64,000 nt of DNA from Diplocarpon mali (GCA_024741835.1 JAENRP010000072.1:109529-173528), one strand, 5' to 3'. Shown: positions 1 through 12,415, numbered from the stretch's first letter. A program made the numbers and translations. The notes: generated by a model not told the origin, from the sequence alone.

Positions 1-100
1 GGGCAAAGACTACAGTTACTCAACTACAATCTCTCGTCCAGGAGAAGTCCCCGTCCTAAAGCTTCTGCGTCAATTCTCTACCATACGTCCTCTTTTACAG

Positions 101-601
101 CTTCAATGAGCAGCCTCCTGCTTCGATAAATTCACCATGTACGCGCCACCCAACGATCGCCGGTACGTGGGCTGCTCGTTTCGCGCTCTACCACCTCATC
201 TTCTCCAGCCGCATCGTGTCGCAGTGCATACAGAGCAATGTCTACATCGGCTCAGAATCCAAGGACGTCTCCGTATGGCCCCTCTCCCCTCCCCTTGTCA
301 TGACTTATCTCACACCCTCCAGCCCTCTTCCTCTTCCTCCACAGCCAAACACACGCCCCTCTCCCTGCTCATCGTCGCCGAGCTGAACGGCGGCAACCGC
401 AGAGCACTACCCTACCTCGTGGGCGCGCTCCTCGCGCTGCGCATCGCCCACGCCGCCGCGGGCCTCTTGGTGCAGGGTCGCTTCGGAGACGGGGGCCTCG
501 GCCGGCCCGTGGGCCATTTCGGGAGTGTGGGCGTTCTGGCGGCGCTGGCTGGGTATGCGGGGTGGCTGGTCAAGGGTTATTGGGGTCTTTGGCTTCGGTA
601 G
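101..601 (+). CDS. MAPEG-family membrane protein, 5' end unresolved
   Basis: The reading frame ending at TAG 599-601 encodes a hydrophobic protein like fungal members of the MAPEG family (membrane-associated proteins in eicosanoid and glutathione metabolism). The first part, 101-272, reads AARFALYHLIFSSRIVSQ, and the second, 323-601, contains AELNGGNRRALPYLVGALL, then ALRIAHAAAGLL and a last hydrophobic helix. I infer an intron at 273-322 (GTATGG...CTCCAG), which joins the two in phase 0. No in-frame ATG lies between the upstream stop at 57-59 and the domain. The good ATG at 137 is one frame off, so either an upstream exon is spliced in (possible acceptor at 99-100) or a one-base error or mutation lies near 145-150. 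The family call rests on the motif pattern only. Confidence 0.6.
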
Positions 602-1073
602 GTTGGTGGGCTTGGAAGAGGCTTGGTTGGGATTGCTTCGTAGGTGTTTGGTCCCTGTACCCACTCCTTAACCTTTGTCTCTCTTTTTTGTATTGCGGCA
701 ACGTAGAAAGCACGTGGAAGGGCTCACGACAAGGTCCAAGTCCGCGTCCACTGACATATCGGAGACCTGGGTGCAAGGCTTGGATCCCAACGCGGCTTCA
801 TATCTGGGCTCGATCGAACCGGGCAGTCGATCGAAACTCGTCTCGATGCACTGGAATCGGGACAGGCTACTAGCACGTATATCATATGACGTTCTCCTCT
901 TCTCAGATCTGGAGCCACACTGGATAAGTAGCAAGTATCCAAAACTCGCGCGAGCCGTGAGGCCATAGTAATCAGGATACACGCCTGCGACTCTTAGCCT
1001 GAATCTGGTTCATTATTCAACTATATCAAACCAAAGGGGTATCGCAGAAGCATCCAAAAACCAATAAATGTTC
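602..1073. other. Intergenic, no gene seen
   Basis: Between the MAPEG-like gene and the 3' end of the glycosyltransferase. Open frames here are short and resemble nothing I recognise. It should hold the two 3' UTRs of these convergent genes. Confidence 0.5.
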
Positions 1074-2460
1074 CTAGGAATCTCCATCAGTGTGTAGGAA
1101 CCTGCCATGTCTTAGCATCGCATCCGGCGTTTGCTCCTCGATCTTCACTTCAAAATGGCTCCCGCAGAAGCCCTTCCTCTTCGCGGCATAATCACTATAC
1201 AGTTGCATCCATAATATCCTGTTCTTGCAATTTGTCGCCCCAAACCACTCGCTCTTCAGACACTTTGGCATGTACTTGTTCAGCGTCGACTGGTTGGCGC
1301 TCGCCCACGGCCGAGGAATCGGCCAGTCCGAAAAATGCAGCAGTTTGGATTTCTTGAGCACCTCCTCCGGATCCCACTGCTTGCTCGGGGAGCCAAGGTA
1401 CTTGGAGTGATCCGTCCGCCGCAGCTCGCCCGTCATCAAATGGTATGGCCGCTGCGGGATCTTCAGCGTTTTGTGTCTGTACCGCCGCTCCACAATCGTC
1501 AGGTCGTACTCGTCTGGATCCGCGCTCTCGATCTCGGCCTCGATCTTGGCGAATTCCTCGAGCGAGGGCGTGATGAGCATCATCTGGTTGGAGAAGGTCC
1601 AGCCCACGGGCTCGCCCCAGAATACCCACGGCATCGCCAACGGCGCCTCGGGAAGCAGGAAGACGGAGTCCAGGTTCCCTTTGGGCTGCGAGGCCGAGTC
1701 CAGGATGAGCACGCGCTTGAAGTCGGTGAGCTTGAATGCGAGCAGCCTCATGTATTCGTCGGTCCAGATCCCCCGTGCCGTCTTGTTCTCGTGCAGCTCG
1801 TCCATGGGCTGCAGTCGCACGTAGTATTTATCTCGGGCCTCGCGGAGGAGGTGGGCTTTTCGAGTGAGGGAGTTGTTGAGCGCGGGGTCCGTCTCGAGTT
1901 CATCGGGAGACCAGCTCGAGGGGTATAGTAGTGTCCTAGTAGTCGCGTTAGCATCGTCTCGTCTCGTCTCGTCTTGCGAGACTACTGTTGTCGGGTGAGC
2001 CTGGGCCTGGGCCTAAGCCTACCTACCTCCGCGCACGACTTCCTATGCTCTCGATATCATGCCAGACCAGAATTGCGCCGCACAGCTTCTCCTCGTCTGC
2101 CACGACCTGCACGTACTGCTTCCTGTCCCAATCGACCCAGTGGCTCTCCACGCTCGTCGTGGGCTTGACCCCGCGCCCCGGCCAGTCCTCGTCCTCGTGG
2201 AAATGCTCGAGCACCCATCTGGTGCTCAAGATCACGAACAACACTGTGGCAAAGAGTCTGAAAGCCGGCCTTGTGGCGAGCCGCTGCATCCTGCGCATGC
2301 CGAATTGCGACCCGGGGCCTGCGATTGCGAACGGGTCTTTGTCGAGGCCGAGGGGGATGTTGGCGGATCGCTCGCTGGACTTCGACATTTGGACTGCGTC
2401 GGCCGGCTCCAAGATGCTTATCCTGAGCTTCTCTTCTTGCGACGGCGACGCGGAAGGCAT
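1074..2460 (-). CDS. GNT1-like glycosyltransferase, type II membrane protein (two exons)
   Basis: Exons 2460-2027 and 1935-1074 give 431 residues. The intron 1936-2026 has donor GTAGGT, branch GCTAAC and acceptor TAG. A hydrophobic stretch near residues 88-105 (FRLFATVLFVIL) is a probable signal anchor after a short cytosolic tail, as in Golgi glycosyltransferases. The lumenal part follows the fungal GNT1 (alpha-1,2-N-acetylglucosaminyltransferase, GT8-related) plan: a YVQVVADEEKLCGAI block, RTLLYP, then the acidic metal-site region LILDSAS, NLDSVFLLP and PLAMPWVFW. The usual DSD-type metal motif reads D-S-A here, so the second aspartate is missing. ATG 2460 is the most upstream ATG I can support; an ATG about 24 codons later is also possible. 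Sugar donor and acceptor cannot be read from sequence. Confidence 0.82.
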
Positions 2461-3221
2461 CGGAGGTCAATACATAGAGACGTTTCCGTATGCAAAGACC
2501 GACCTGCACATGAGGTTGGCCCACTTGGCAAATAAGTTGTGGTGAGGGCTGCATCCGGCCGCTGGAGGGAAATCCCTGCAGTGCGGGCGTGATGAGTTGC
2601 TCTCTTGGGCCGGGCGGACCCTTCACAAAATCGGCTCTGGATGGCTTCAGTTATACTTCAAAGCAGTCCAGTATCTCTTTGATCGAAAGACGGGTTTCCT
2701 TGGGAATTTGGCTACGTATCAAAGCTGCAGAGTTTGATAGTGGGATTTTGTTCTATCTTTCTATCTTTCTTATTGCTCTCTATCGAGCGATGTCCCTCCC
2801 TAGCATCGGCTGACTACTAGAAGGCCGCTTGCTATTTAACTTTTTGCAAGGATCTGTCCCTCTTGACCATCGAATCTTTGTCGCTATTATTGGATATGTT
2901 CACTGGAATTAATCCCCGCTGATTGACGGCCTCCCCACGGTTTGTTGGCGGTATGCTTTCACACGAGAAACCAACGAGCAATTCTTTGTCGCCGACGAAC
3001 TTTGATCAGGGGTATGAGAGCATGCTCCATGAGCCCGACGAGGGAAACTTGAGACTTCTTCCCTCCCTGGCTCGACCAATGCCTGGCGGCTTCAATATAC
3101 ACGGTCTCCCAGCGGAGAGTGAGTGCACCCAATGCTCCTTTGAAGCTCCTGGCTCGTATGATGTCGCGGTACAAATGGAACTGATACGGTTACAGTTCGA
3201 GTCCAGATCTTCAATGAGTAT
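2461..3221. promoter_or_regulatory. Divergent intergenic region
   Basis: Lies between the starts of the minus-strand glycosyltransferase and the plus-strand hypothetical gene, so it should hold both promoters. An open frame at 2923-3225 may contain part of a 5' exon of the downstream gene, but I could not join it with good splice sites. No specific regulatory motif was recognised. Confidence 0.35.
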
Positions 3222-4235
3222 ATGAAGCAGCGGTCCTCCACCGACTTCTCCACTCCTGTTCTCATCAAAGCTTTACGTGCGGATCCTGTGCTGTACCATG
3301 AGGCATTGGAGGCATTCTTCTCTCTGTGTTGCTGCTCCATAGCCCCCGAAAACAAAGATGCTGTCATGAGCATGCCAGCCAGCTTAGTCCGGCGTGTTGA
3401 GTCCCTGAGGCTGTGGTATGGGTTAGTCACCAAGGAAGCCGAATGCTTGGATCTTTGACTGATCCGTCACAGAGAACAGTTACAAAGAAAGGAAAACTGG
3501 ACGTGGGGAATCAGCAGCGCCCTGCCAGACCTATCAATCCTCACGCACTCAAACATTCGCACTCTGCACCTTGCTACGAACGCAGAGGTTCTAGGAAGAA
3601 GCGGAGATGCACACCGGACTGCAGCTCTCGACCGGCTGGCGGCGCTCGTGAAAAAGTGCGTTCTGGTACTCTCGTCCTTATCTCATCTCACTCTCGAGAT
3701 ACCATTCGTCGCTGCGCTCCCCATCCGACTTGGAAATAGACAGGCTCGAAGTCTAGAGATACCACTCGCTGCTATCAACCACTGCCTAGGAGTCACCCAT
3801 CGATGGACCGTCAGCAACAGTCCGAGAACGGTGAACATTGCCGTATCCTGGGACGCAGGGCATGGCCTCCTGCGCTGGACAGACAAGACGCACCGGCAGA
3901 GCATCCCCCGACAGAACTTCGGAACGCTCCTGCAACTAATCACGCGCTCACACATGGTCACTTACCAAATCATGTACCACACCTTTTTCCTGGGTCTGAA
4001 CCCAAAGCGTGGAATTCGTGCCTGCATCGATCCGACGTGCGCATGCATGTCGTCTGCAGATTTCGCTCTGTGGGTTCCCCGTCCGGATGAGATCTGGGAG
4101 GGCAAGTGGCTGAAGGTTACGCCTGTCAAGCTACCGGAGTTGTCGGATCGGGAGAAGGCAGAGAGGGTAATAGCTTTCTGCGTGCCAAAGAAGTGTCTCC
4201 AGGGCTTGAGCAAGACGGCCAGGCCAGGTATCTGA
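3222..4235 (+). CDS. Fungal hypothetical protein, possibly 2EXR-like (two exons)
   Basis: Exons 3222-3421 and 3473-4235 give 320 residues. The 51-nt intron has donor GTTAGT and acceptor CACAG, and splicing restores one frame through LRLWYG|EQLQRKENWTWG. The N-terminal part (LIKALRADPVLYHEALEAFF, then VRRVESLRLWYG) resembles the large fungal family of small domains sometimes labelled 2EXR or F-box-like, which have a short helix pair followed by a leucine-rich stretch. The rest has no motif I can name; it includes a cysteine pair in CIDPTCACM. ATG 3222 is the first in-frame ATG after a stop, but these domains often begin with an LP-x-E-[IL]-R segment that is absent here, so an upstream exon may be missing. 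Function unknown. Confidence 0.55.
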
Positions 4236-5304
4236 ACCTGACGTTTCAAGAGCTGACGCGAGGCACCTTCTGGCCCCGGACGAGGATCAGTTTGTTGAGA
4301 ACTGGACAAAGATCAAAGACGGCCGAGTCTCACCCGAAGCCCGTTCTCCTGATTGTGTCTTTGCATTGACAGCTGCAACCCGCGCTCGGTGACCCTCCCG
4401 AGCCGAAAACCAGACAGCCTCTGCTGCCTCTCCAACGTCGTCGCTCTCACGATTTGCTGTCCTCGGCCTCGACAGGTTCTTGTCACGCGACAGCAAGCAC
4501 CCTCGCTCCAGGGTGCATCTACAGAGCTCCAAGCCGCCACCGATCATACGAGACAACGTCCCCTGCCCCTGCCACCAGCCGAGAGTTCTCCAACCGCGAT
4601 TCTTCGCGCTCCGCCGTTCCCCCTGCGGAGCTAGGCAGCGCATCTATTCCGTCGAGAGTCGTGTGCTCGGGGAGAAGATGCGGCGTGCGGAGGGGTGGTG
4701 TATGGTGAGGAGAGTAGAGTGGAGTGAGACGCACGGGGTGAGGTGGGTAGACTAGTCATATGTGTAAGCCTTAGCATAGGCATATATACCTACTCGAGTC
4801 CTCTCCGCCTCCCCCCCCCCCNGTATTCTTCAACCATTAATAATACTATAATCAAAACGACCGAATCGATTCATTTCAGTATGCACACCGTGGAACCAAC
4901 GCTTTTCCTTTCGTAGAATCTCATGGTATCGTTCCATGTCTCCATTTTCTATTCCTATTCTACAAGCCTGTTCCTACTGTCTAACCCAGCTCTCCTTGAG
5001 GCAGGCACACAGCAACGCACTGTCGTGATCATACAATATACATACGCTCTCTCTTGCTCTCTCTCGTGTCCCTCTTCGCCAACGCCACTCTCGGTGTCAG
5101 GCCCCTTCGGAAACCCGAGGACCAAGACGCGCAATGCAGAATCAATGCAGATGAGACGCGCAGACAGAGAGACAGAAACACAGACAGGCAAGAGAAGGAG
5201 AAGAAACCCACCCCCACCCCCAACAGAACAAGCAAAAACGCGCACCCAATCCCAAACGCCCCGGCGAAACCCGCCATGCTGTGTACTCCGTCATCCCCAC
5301 CAAA
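4236..5304. other. Intergenic with low-complexity C and A/G tracts; one N
   Basis: Convergent 3' region between the hypothetical gene and MOT1. It holds a poly-C run ending in an N at 4822 and purine- or pyrimidine-rich tracts near 5040-5260. The overlapping open frames at 4287-4755 are mutually antisense and low in complexity. I see no gene. Confidence 0.45.
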
Positions 5305-8300
5305 TCACTTCATCTTCCCCAAGAACCCCTGGAGGTCAAACTCTTCCTCATACTGCTTGTCATCCCACAGCTCGCCCAGGTCATCCAGCCAACCCTTCTT
5401 CCCCTTCTCACGCACCTCGCCGGTGGCATCAACCATATCCTCCTCCTTGCCGTCCGCACCCGCGCCTCCGCCGTTGGCCGAGGGCATATCGGTCGTCTCG
5501 CCGAGGTTGAAGAGGTCGAGGATCTGGTCGGTTTCCATGGTGCCCAGCCCGGCGTTCTGCTGATTGACCACGGTAGATGCGACGTCGATCTTGAATCGTT
5601 GCAGTCTGGGGAAGGGGGCGTCGGTCAGCTCTGGTTCTGATACTCTTGGGGCCATGTAGGGAGACGGTTGTGGAACGGGGGCATGGGAACGCAGGGTAGG
5701 GGGTAGCACGTACGACAGAATCTTCTCCTCCAACGTCCCCCTGGTAATCAGCCGATACACATTGACCACCTTCTTCTGCCCGATCCGATGCGCACGATCC
5801 ATAGCCTGCAAGTCCTTCTGCGGGTTCCAATCGTGCTCCACAAAGATGACCGTATCCGCACCCGTCAGGTTCAAGCCCAGCCCACCGACCGACGTCGTCA
5901 GCAGCAGGCAGTCGTACGACGGATCCGAGTTGAATTTATTGACAATGTCTTGCCGCTTCGAGGCGTCGACCGAGCCGTCCATGCGCAGGAACTGAACCGA
6001 GGGGAGCATCTTCTTGAGCACGTCGTTCTGCACCATGTCGAGCATCTCCTTCATCTGGCAGAAGATCAGCGCGCGGTGCGGCGACACGTACGAGGTCTCG
6101 GTCGTGACTTCGTCGGGGGAGGGTTCGTTGCCGATCCCGCAGTCGACGAGCAGGTCGCGCAGGGCTGTGAGCTTGGGCGCGTGGACCGGGTCGCGGAGGG
6201 AGGTGCCTTGCTTGGCGAGCAGGCGTTGCGTTTCCTCGTATTGCTTGTGCCCCTCCTTCATGACGAGGGCCGGCGAGTTGCAGAGTTTGCGCATGTACTG
6301 CAGGGCTTGGAAGATGTGCTGCTTGGCTTCCTTGTCGCCGGACGAGGCTTTCTCCGCGAGGGTCTTGCCTTCTTTCTTGGTGAAGTCTTCAAAGAGCTTC
6401 TTCTGGAGGTCGCTGAGGTCGCAGTAGTAATTCTGGAGGATCTTGGGGGGGAGATCGTCGAGGACTTCTTCTTTGAGGCGGCGGAGGAGGAAGGGGAGGA
6501 CTTGCTTGTGCAGGGCTTCGATGGCCAGCGCTCCGGCTTCCTGTTCCTTGGAGGATGATTTACTGTAGCGGCTCGCCGCAATGGGCTTGGCGAATCGGTC
6601 GAGGAAGACCTTCTCGGTACCCAGGAATCCGGGCATGAGGAAGTCAAAGAGAGACCACAGCTCCAGCACGTTGTTCTGGATGGGGGTTCCGGAGAGGATC
6701 AGTCGGTGGTTGCTCAGAAGACGCTTGACGGCCATGGTAACCTTGGCACGGGGATTCTTGATCAGGTGACCCTCGTCCAGGACTAGGTAGTTCCAGTTCA
6801 GCGCAGTGAGGATGTCGGCGTCATTGCGGCAGATGTCGTAAGATGTTATGATGATGTCGGTCTTGCCGAGCTGGTGCTGAAGCCGAAGTCGATCAGCGGG
6901 GGGGCCGACATACGCTGTGCACGAGAGGAATGGCGCATATGTGTTGATCTCCATCTGCCAATGACCAGACAGCGTGGGGGGGCAGACAATCAGGGATGGC
7001 AGTCGACGGACGTCGGGGGACTGCGTCTTCGCATACTCCTCGGCTCGATTGTGGTGATCACTCGCGACGATACACAGGGTCTGCAGGGTCTTTCCAAGAC
7101 CCATGTCGTCGCAGAGGATGCCATGCAGGTGGTACCTGTTCAGGAAGTTGAGCCAATTGACACCGTCTTGTTGGTATGATCGGAGTTGTGCCTTGATCGC
7201 GACGGGGATGTGGAAAGGCTCGACCTTGTGAGGATCCAGAAGCTGGGCGATGAATGTCCGCTCCCGATCGCGGCCTCGCAGAAGTTCTTGAGACAGGCCG
7301 GGGGGGTCGGGGATACCGGCCTCGAGAGGAACAAGTTTGACGAGGGTAGCAAACGTCGTGGTAGCGATCAGCCGAACATCATTATCCGAATCGCTCATCC
7401 GACCAAGAACCGGTACGATGAGGAAGATGACGTAAGGAAGGATATTATCGCCCATGACGTGGATGAGATGGTAGACCGATTCGATAGCCCCTTGTCGGAA
7501 GTTGAGGTCGATAGGGTTGCTGATGGAGGGCAAGACCTTCTCGACCAGCATCGTCATACCCTCCACGGTAATGACACTGCACACCGTGGCCAGGCACTTG
7601 GCAGCCATGTACCGGAAGACCGACAAGTCCGAATGGAGAGCCTTTACGACCAGTGGAAGCAGGCCCACGACGAAGGGGTGCAGGTCTTTGTGCATGGTAG
7701 GTGTCAGGGCCCGGAGAACCGACATGCCATCCACCGCCGCCTGACCAGCCTCCTTGGCTGGGTCCTTGGTGTCGGATGGGAGCTCGCCGGCAAAGGCATG
7801 ATGCAGAGCATCCTGTATGATAGTCTTGAGGGTGGGGACTCTCTCAAACAGATTCGGACCAAAGATACCCGACAGTTGCTCCAGGGCTTCCTTTGCACCC
7901 CGGCGGACGATTCTCGCATTCTTCGCCTCCAAAGCGAACTTTGCGGCGTCCACGTGGTCCTTTCGGTCTTCCTCTTTCCGGAGAGAGAGGATGACGTTGG
8001 TGAAGACCGCGTTCGGGGTGAACTCTGGCGTCTCGGAGGTATCGATACAACTGAACTTTGCCAGATTCGAGACCACCTTCTGGGCCGGACCGGCACGACC
8101 ACCCTCGGCAAATAGCTCGACGAGCCTTGCGATAGAAGCAGATGATCGCTGCTGCAGCTCGGAGTTCTCCTCTTTCTTCACGCTGTCCATCATGCCCTTG
8201 ATGATGTGCGTGGGTTTCTTCGGTGCGAACTTCATCGAGACCAGAGCGCTCGCAGCGGCCGCCTTGATCCGGATGTCGCGCTGCTCCTTGATAGACTTGG

Positions 8301-11300
8301 CCGTCGCGATGACCTCGACGACGTTCTCCCGAGCTTCACTCAGTGCTTGCGTGGCTATCATGCGCTGGCTGGGAGGCATGGCTTTCTTCAGCCGCTCAAA
8401 ATCCTCGCCGACGACCTTGTCGGCCGTCTGCAGCGAGAATGCATCTGGCCCAGCTTCCGGATCGCCTTGGACCACTACTGCAAGGACTGGCAGGCGGCCT
8501 TGCGAGACCTTGCCGATATCGCGGAACGTGTGAAGCAGCTGAGAGCATTGCGCGCGGACGAGCTGTGTGTAGCTCACGAGATCTCTGTAGCAGAACGGCC
8601 GGTCGTTCTCGATGATCTTGTTCAGCGCGTTCACGTATCTGGCTGGCTGGTCTTTCGCGCCGCAGTTCCTGGCGTACTCGTCGATGATTAGAGAAGCAGT
8701 GAGCTGTGTTGACGAGTACGCCGAGGAGAGACCGGGGACGATGCAGGCATCATAGCCTTCCAAGCTGCCGCTCGGAACCAGCGACATGATCAGGCCCATG
8801 GCACGGGCAGCCGAGACCCGCGATCGGATGAGGATGTCCATGCCGACCAGGTCCACGTCACCCTGCATCATGTGACCGTCCACATCATGTGAAGAGCTCG
8901 TCGGAGCTGGTTCGACATTCTTGTTCGATTTCCGCCTCTGCTTCTTCGCCGGAGGTTCTGGCGCGGCAGGAGACGAGCCGCGGGTCGCTGGCATCGGCAC
9001 GAAGCCGGCAGGCATGGAATAAGTGCTCCCGGAGGGTTTCTGGAAGAGCGTGGCGTTCATGGGCAATGGATGCCGCGACACCCCAATCGGGTGGAGCGCC
9101 AGTTGCATCAGGGGGTCGACGTGCGCAGAGAACTGCTCTGCCAGGTCCGCGGGATCCTTCGCCAGGTAGCGGACCAGAACGGACCAGACTTGGGAGGAGA
9201 GGCTGAGGGTATCTTGATTCCGCTCGACCAAGATGTTTTGGTAGATCAGTCGCAGGATCTTGCCATTCAGCCAATCTCGGGTGCCTTCGCCCTCGATCCC
9301 GACAAAGGTCATGAGAGCTCTCAGCACGGCCGATCGTACCGACGTGATGGTGTGTCGGAGAAAGGGATAGAGCCGCGGCACCAGGAGAGCAAAGGATTGC
9401 TGCGCATCCCGTGCGGCATTCTTCTTCATCGCCTCGAGCACTTCGGGGAAGCTGCACAGCTTGGCCAGGAGATCCATGATCTGGCCGGTACTGGCACTCA
9501 GATCATCACCTAGATTTGACAAGCACTCCCAGACAATGTTGATGAGCCCATCCAATGCTTCGGGACGCAAGTTGACAAATTCCTTGGCGATGGGGATCAG
9601 CGTCGCAGCACTGACGGACCGCACGTCGTCGTCCAAGTCCCCGAGGCCCTTCATGACGGCTTGGATCACGCCGTCAATGAGATCGCTGTCCTTGAGGAGC
9701 AGATCGTTCCGCACGGCGACCAGGTAACGAAGGCCAATCATGCCTCCGTGGCAGACGGCCCACCCTTTGGCGCTGAGCTGGAGGTCGTCCTGTATCACCA
9801 TCCGGAGCAAGATCCGATGCACGGCGTAGACGGTTGTCGCGGGGAGGTGCATGAGGAGGGAACCCAGTGTCTGCCCCACGGTCTCGCGGATCGGCGCGAC
9901 CACGGTGTCGGACACGTAGTCTCCGAACCGGTCGAGCATAAACACGCAACATAAGCGGCACGCGAGGTCATCCAGCCATCGTCGGTTGAGCAGGTCGTTG
10001 TCGGCACGTGACCGGGCCTTCAGACGACCGGCCCCGCCGCCGTGGACTCGGATGATCTCTCTCAGTCCCATGGCGGCACCATGCCTCGTCTCCCACTGAG
10101 GATCGAAGAGATCGACCATGAGGAAGTCGCACAGTCGCTCGTAAGGCCACTCGCCACTGTCCTCCTCCTCTTCTGTCTGCAGCTCGGACTTGATGGGCAG
10201 GACCGGACCCTTGAACTCCGAGATCACCTTGCTGTCTTCGTCGACCTCGGAGGTCCGCTCGAGCGAGAGGTAATCCGAGACCCCGTTGCCGTTGGCACCA
10301 TCAACGATATCTGACATGGTCGAATCAGCACTGAGATCCACCGAGCCCATGGTGCTGGAGCGTCGGATGGACAAATCTACCAGCCTATTCTTGTTCCCCG
10401 CGCTCTGGGCCTCCCGCTTCCTCTTTCGCTTCAGTTGGTTGAGCTGGCGGGCGCTCAAGCCCGACTCTTCCGCTGTGGTGGTGGGTGCCTTGTTCCCCCT
10501 GCCGTGGCCGTTGGAGATCGCGGGCGTCGAGGCGCCATTCTGCTTGGGAGGGGTGAGATCGAGGTCCATGTCCTCGTCGAGATACTCTCCTAGCAAGCCC
10601 AGCCGGCCGACCAACGTCTTCTTTTGGTGCTGCAGCCGCTGTGCCGGGTCCAGGGTTGCCAGCGCATAATCGATATCCTTCCCCCCGCCTCGGAGGAGTT
10701 CTTTCCCATACTTGAGGATGGAGGCGATATCGAGCGCGTCCAGACTGAGCTGCCCCTCGGCAAGGGGAAGCTCGTCAAGGGGCTCCTCCTTCTTGATGAT
10801 ATCCTGTTCCTTCTTGGCTCCACCCTTCACGAAGCCGTCGCCGGCATTGGGATCGTAGCGCTCCGAGTTGTCCACGATGCCTCCTAGTGCCTTGGCGGCG
10901 GCTATGCGGGTGTCCCATGTCTTGTGTCGGAGATACGGGACGACGCGGGTGAGGAGATTGAAGAGCTCTTCGGGATGAGCCTTCTGGACGTCAGCCAACT
11001 GCTGGGCAGCTGTGTTGCGGATCAACTGCGTGCTCCCCGTCTCCAGTAAACTAGGAGATTGTCAGCGCGTGCTGGAGATGGGAGATGGCACAGCTGTTGT
11101 CATTCTAACAGTTTTTAGGGGGTTAGAGAGTGGGGAGGTAGAGAGTGGGGAGGGGTGTATATTTTTCTTTGGGGGTACCCACGTGACGAGTCGGTCAAGC
11201 CTGTTCACGTGAGAAGTTAGCGCCGGACCCCTTGCATTCTAGGTAGTGGTATGTAATTTAGGCGGGGCGCGTTTGTTTTGATTTCCGCTCACTCACCTTG

Positions 11301-11307
11301 AAGCCAT
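5305..11307 (-). CDS. MOT1: MOT1/BTAF1-type TBP-associated SNF2 ATPase (four exons)
   Basis: Proposed exons are 11307-11297, 11200-11183, 11050-5714 and 5605-5305, giving 1888 residues, the usual MOT1 length. MOT1 uses ATP to strip TATA-binding protein from DNA. The N-terminal HEAT-repeat array (for example VVPYLRHKTWDTRIAAAKAL) binds TBP; the C-terminal SNF2 engine shows DDMGLGKT (about residue 1320), the Walker B variant DEGH (about 1433), SGTPIQNN, and DRAHRIGQ in the second lobe. The two small 5' exons encode MASRLDRLVT, joined to LLETGSTQLIRNTA as in other MOT1 proteins. The intron at 5606-5713 is 108 nt, in frame and stop-free; removing it gives the conserved join LEEKILS-LQRFKID. Acidic KEEPLDE-type linkers and a basic stretch (KRKRKREAQ) lie in the N-terminal third. 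Upstream lies a 2.9 kb divergent spacer shared with the kinase gene. Confidence 0.95.
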
Positions 11308-12246
11308 CTTTCTCGTCCAGATGCGTCACGTCCGACGCGGCACCGCTATCTTCTGCAACGAGAGGCGAGAGAGGTAGGACACGCCATGTATGAGGAAGAC
11401 CGATGCCGCGAACTATTTCCGGTGGAGGAGAGCTGTGCGCCGGGGACTGGCGCGGTGCTGGGTGTGCTGTGTCAAGGTTGAGCCTACCTTTGTACTCGGA
11501 ATGGATCCGTGAGAGGTGGGGGAGAGTTCTGGTAGTTCCGAGTCGAGCTTCTACTCGAGCTTTCGCTTTGCGTCTGATATGCTCGTGGCGGGAGGTGAGG
11601 TGACAGCTTGCTTCGTACGGTCCCGTACCTTATAGATAGATATTGGGCGCCGAGCCAAGAATGCGAGGATGACTGGATGCCAAGAATAATTGTTGGACGC
11701 GGCAAACGACGGGAAAGAGTGGCGGATTCCCGAGGGGGGGTGCCAAGAGGATGCTGATGGCCGTACCTTTTTGTCTATGTTTCGCGCTGGCCGTAAGCCT
11801 GGCCGTAGCTGTAGCCGTGATGTGATGTCGACGTAACTTTGTGGAAAGGTAGACGTAGGAAGGGGGAGGGGGTGGGGGAGTAGGAAGTGGGAAATGGATA
11901 TATTGGTGGGTTTTCCGCCGCCGTGGATGCTGAGCTGGTGTAGTCTGTTGTGGTCTGGTGTGGTCTGGTGTGAGCCGGGGGATGTTGCACGTGCGTGTTC
12001 GGCTGGGGAGGTTGGGGNTTTTATGCGATTGTGCGGTTTTTGTGCAGCAGTTGTGCAGCAGTTGTGCAGCGGTGGTGCAGCGGTTGGTGCTGTTGCCAGT
12101 CGCCCGCTTGCTCGGTGTCTCCCGTTCTCTCGACTCACCTCCGACCTCCTCTGTCTGGGCCGGGGCGATCGACTTTATTATAGCCAGCCGCCCAAGAGAT
12201 TTCTCGCTTAGCTAGCGCCCCAGCATCCCTGTCGTCTCTGCCTCAC

Positions 12247-12415
12247 GACCTGACCGTGTCTATGGCCTTGTCGATGGCCTTGTCTATGTCTATGGCCTTG
12301 TCAAATGGCCTTTGCCTTGCCATTGCCATTGCCATGCCATTGCCTGGCCTTTTGCCTTTGCCTTTCCCATTGCCTTGCCTTACTCATTGCCTTGCCTTAC
12401 CCATTGCCTTACCTA
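12247..12415 (+). repeat. Imperfect short tandem repeats (ATGGCCTTGTC and CCATTG types)
   Basis: Repeats of ATGGCCTTGTC with internal variants run into repeats of CCATTG and GCCTT. The unit drifts from about 11 to about 6 bases, suggesting slippage expansion. Open frames across it are repetitive (MALS units) and probably not coding. Confidence 0.65.

Noticed and set aside
4287..4755. Overlapping open frames on both strands
   Set aside because: Compositionally biased, mutually antisense and without similarity to known proteins.
5788..10314. Several 100-300-codon plus-strand frames opposite MOT1
   Set aside because: GC-rich antisense shadows of a strongly conserved gene; no domain or start context.
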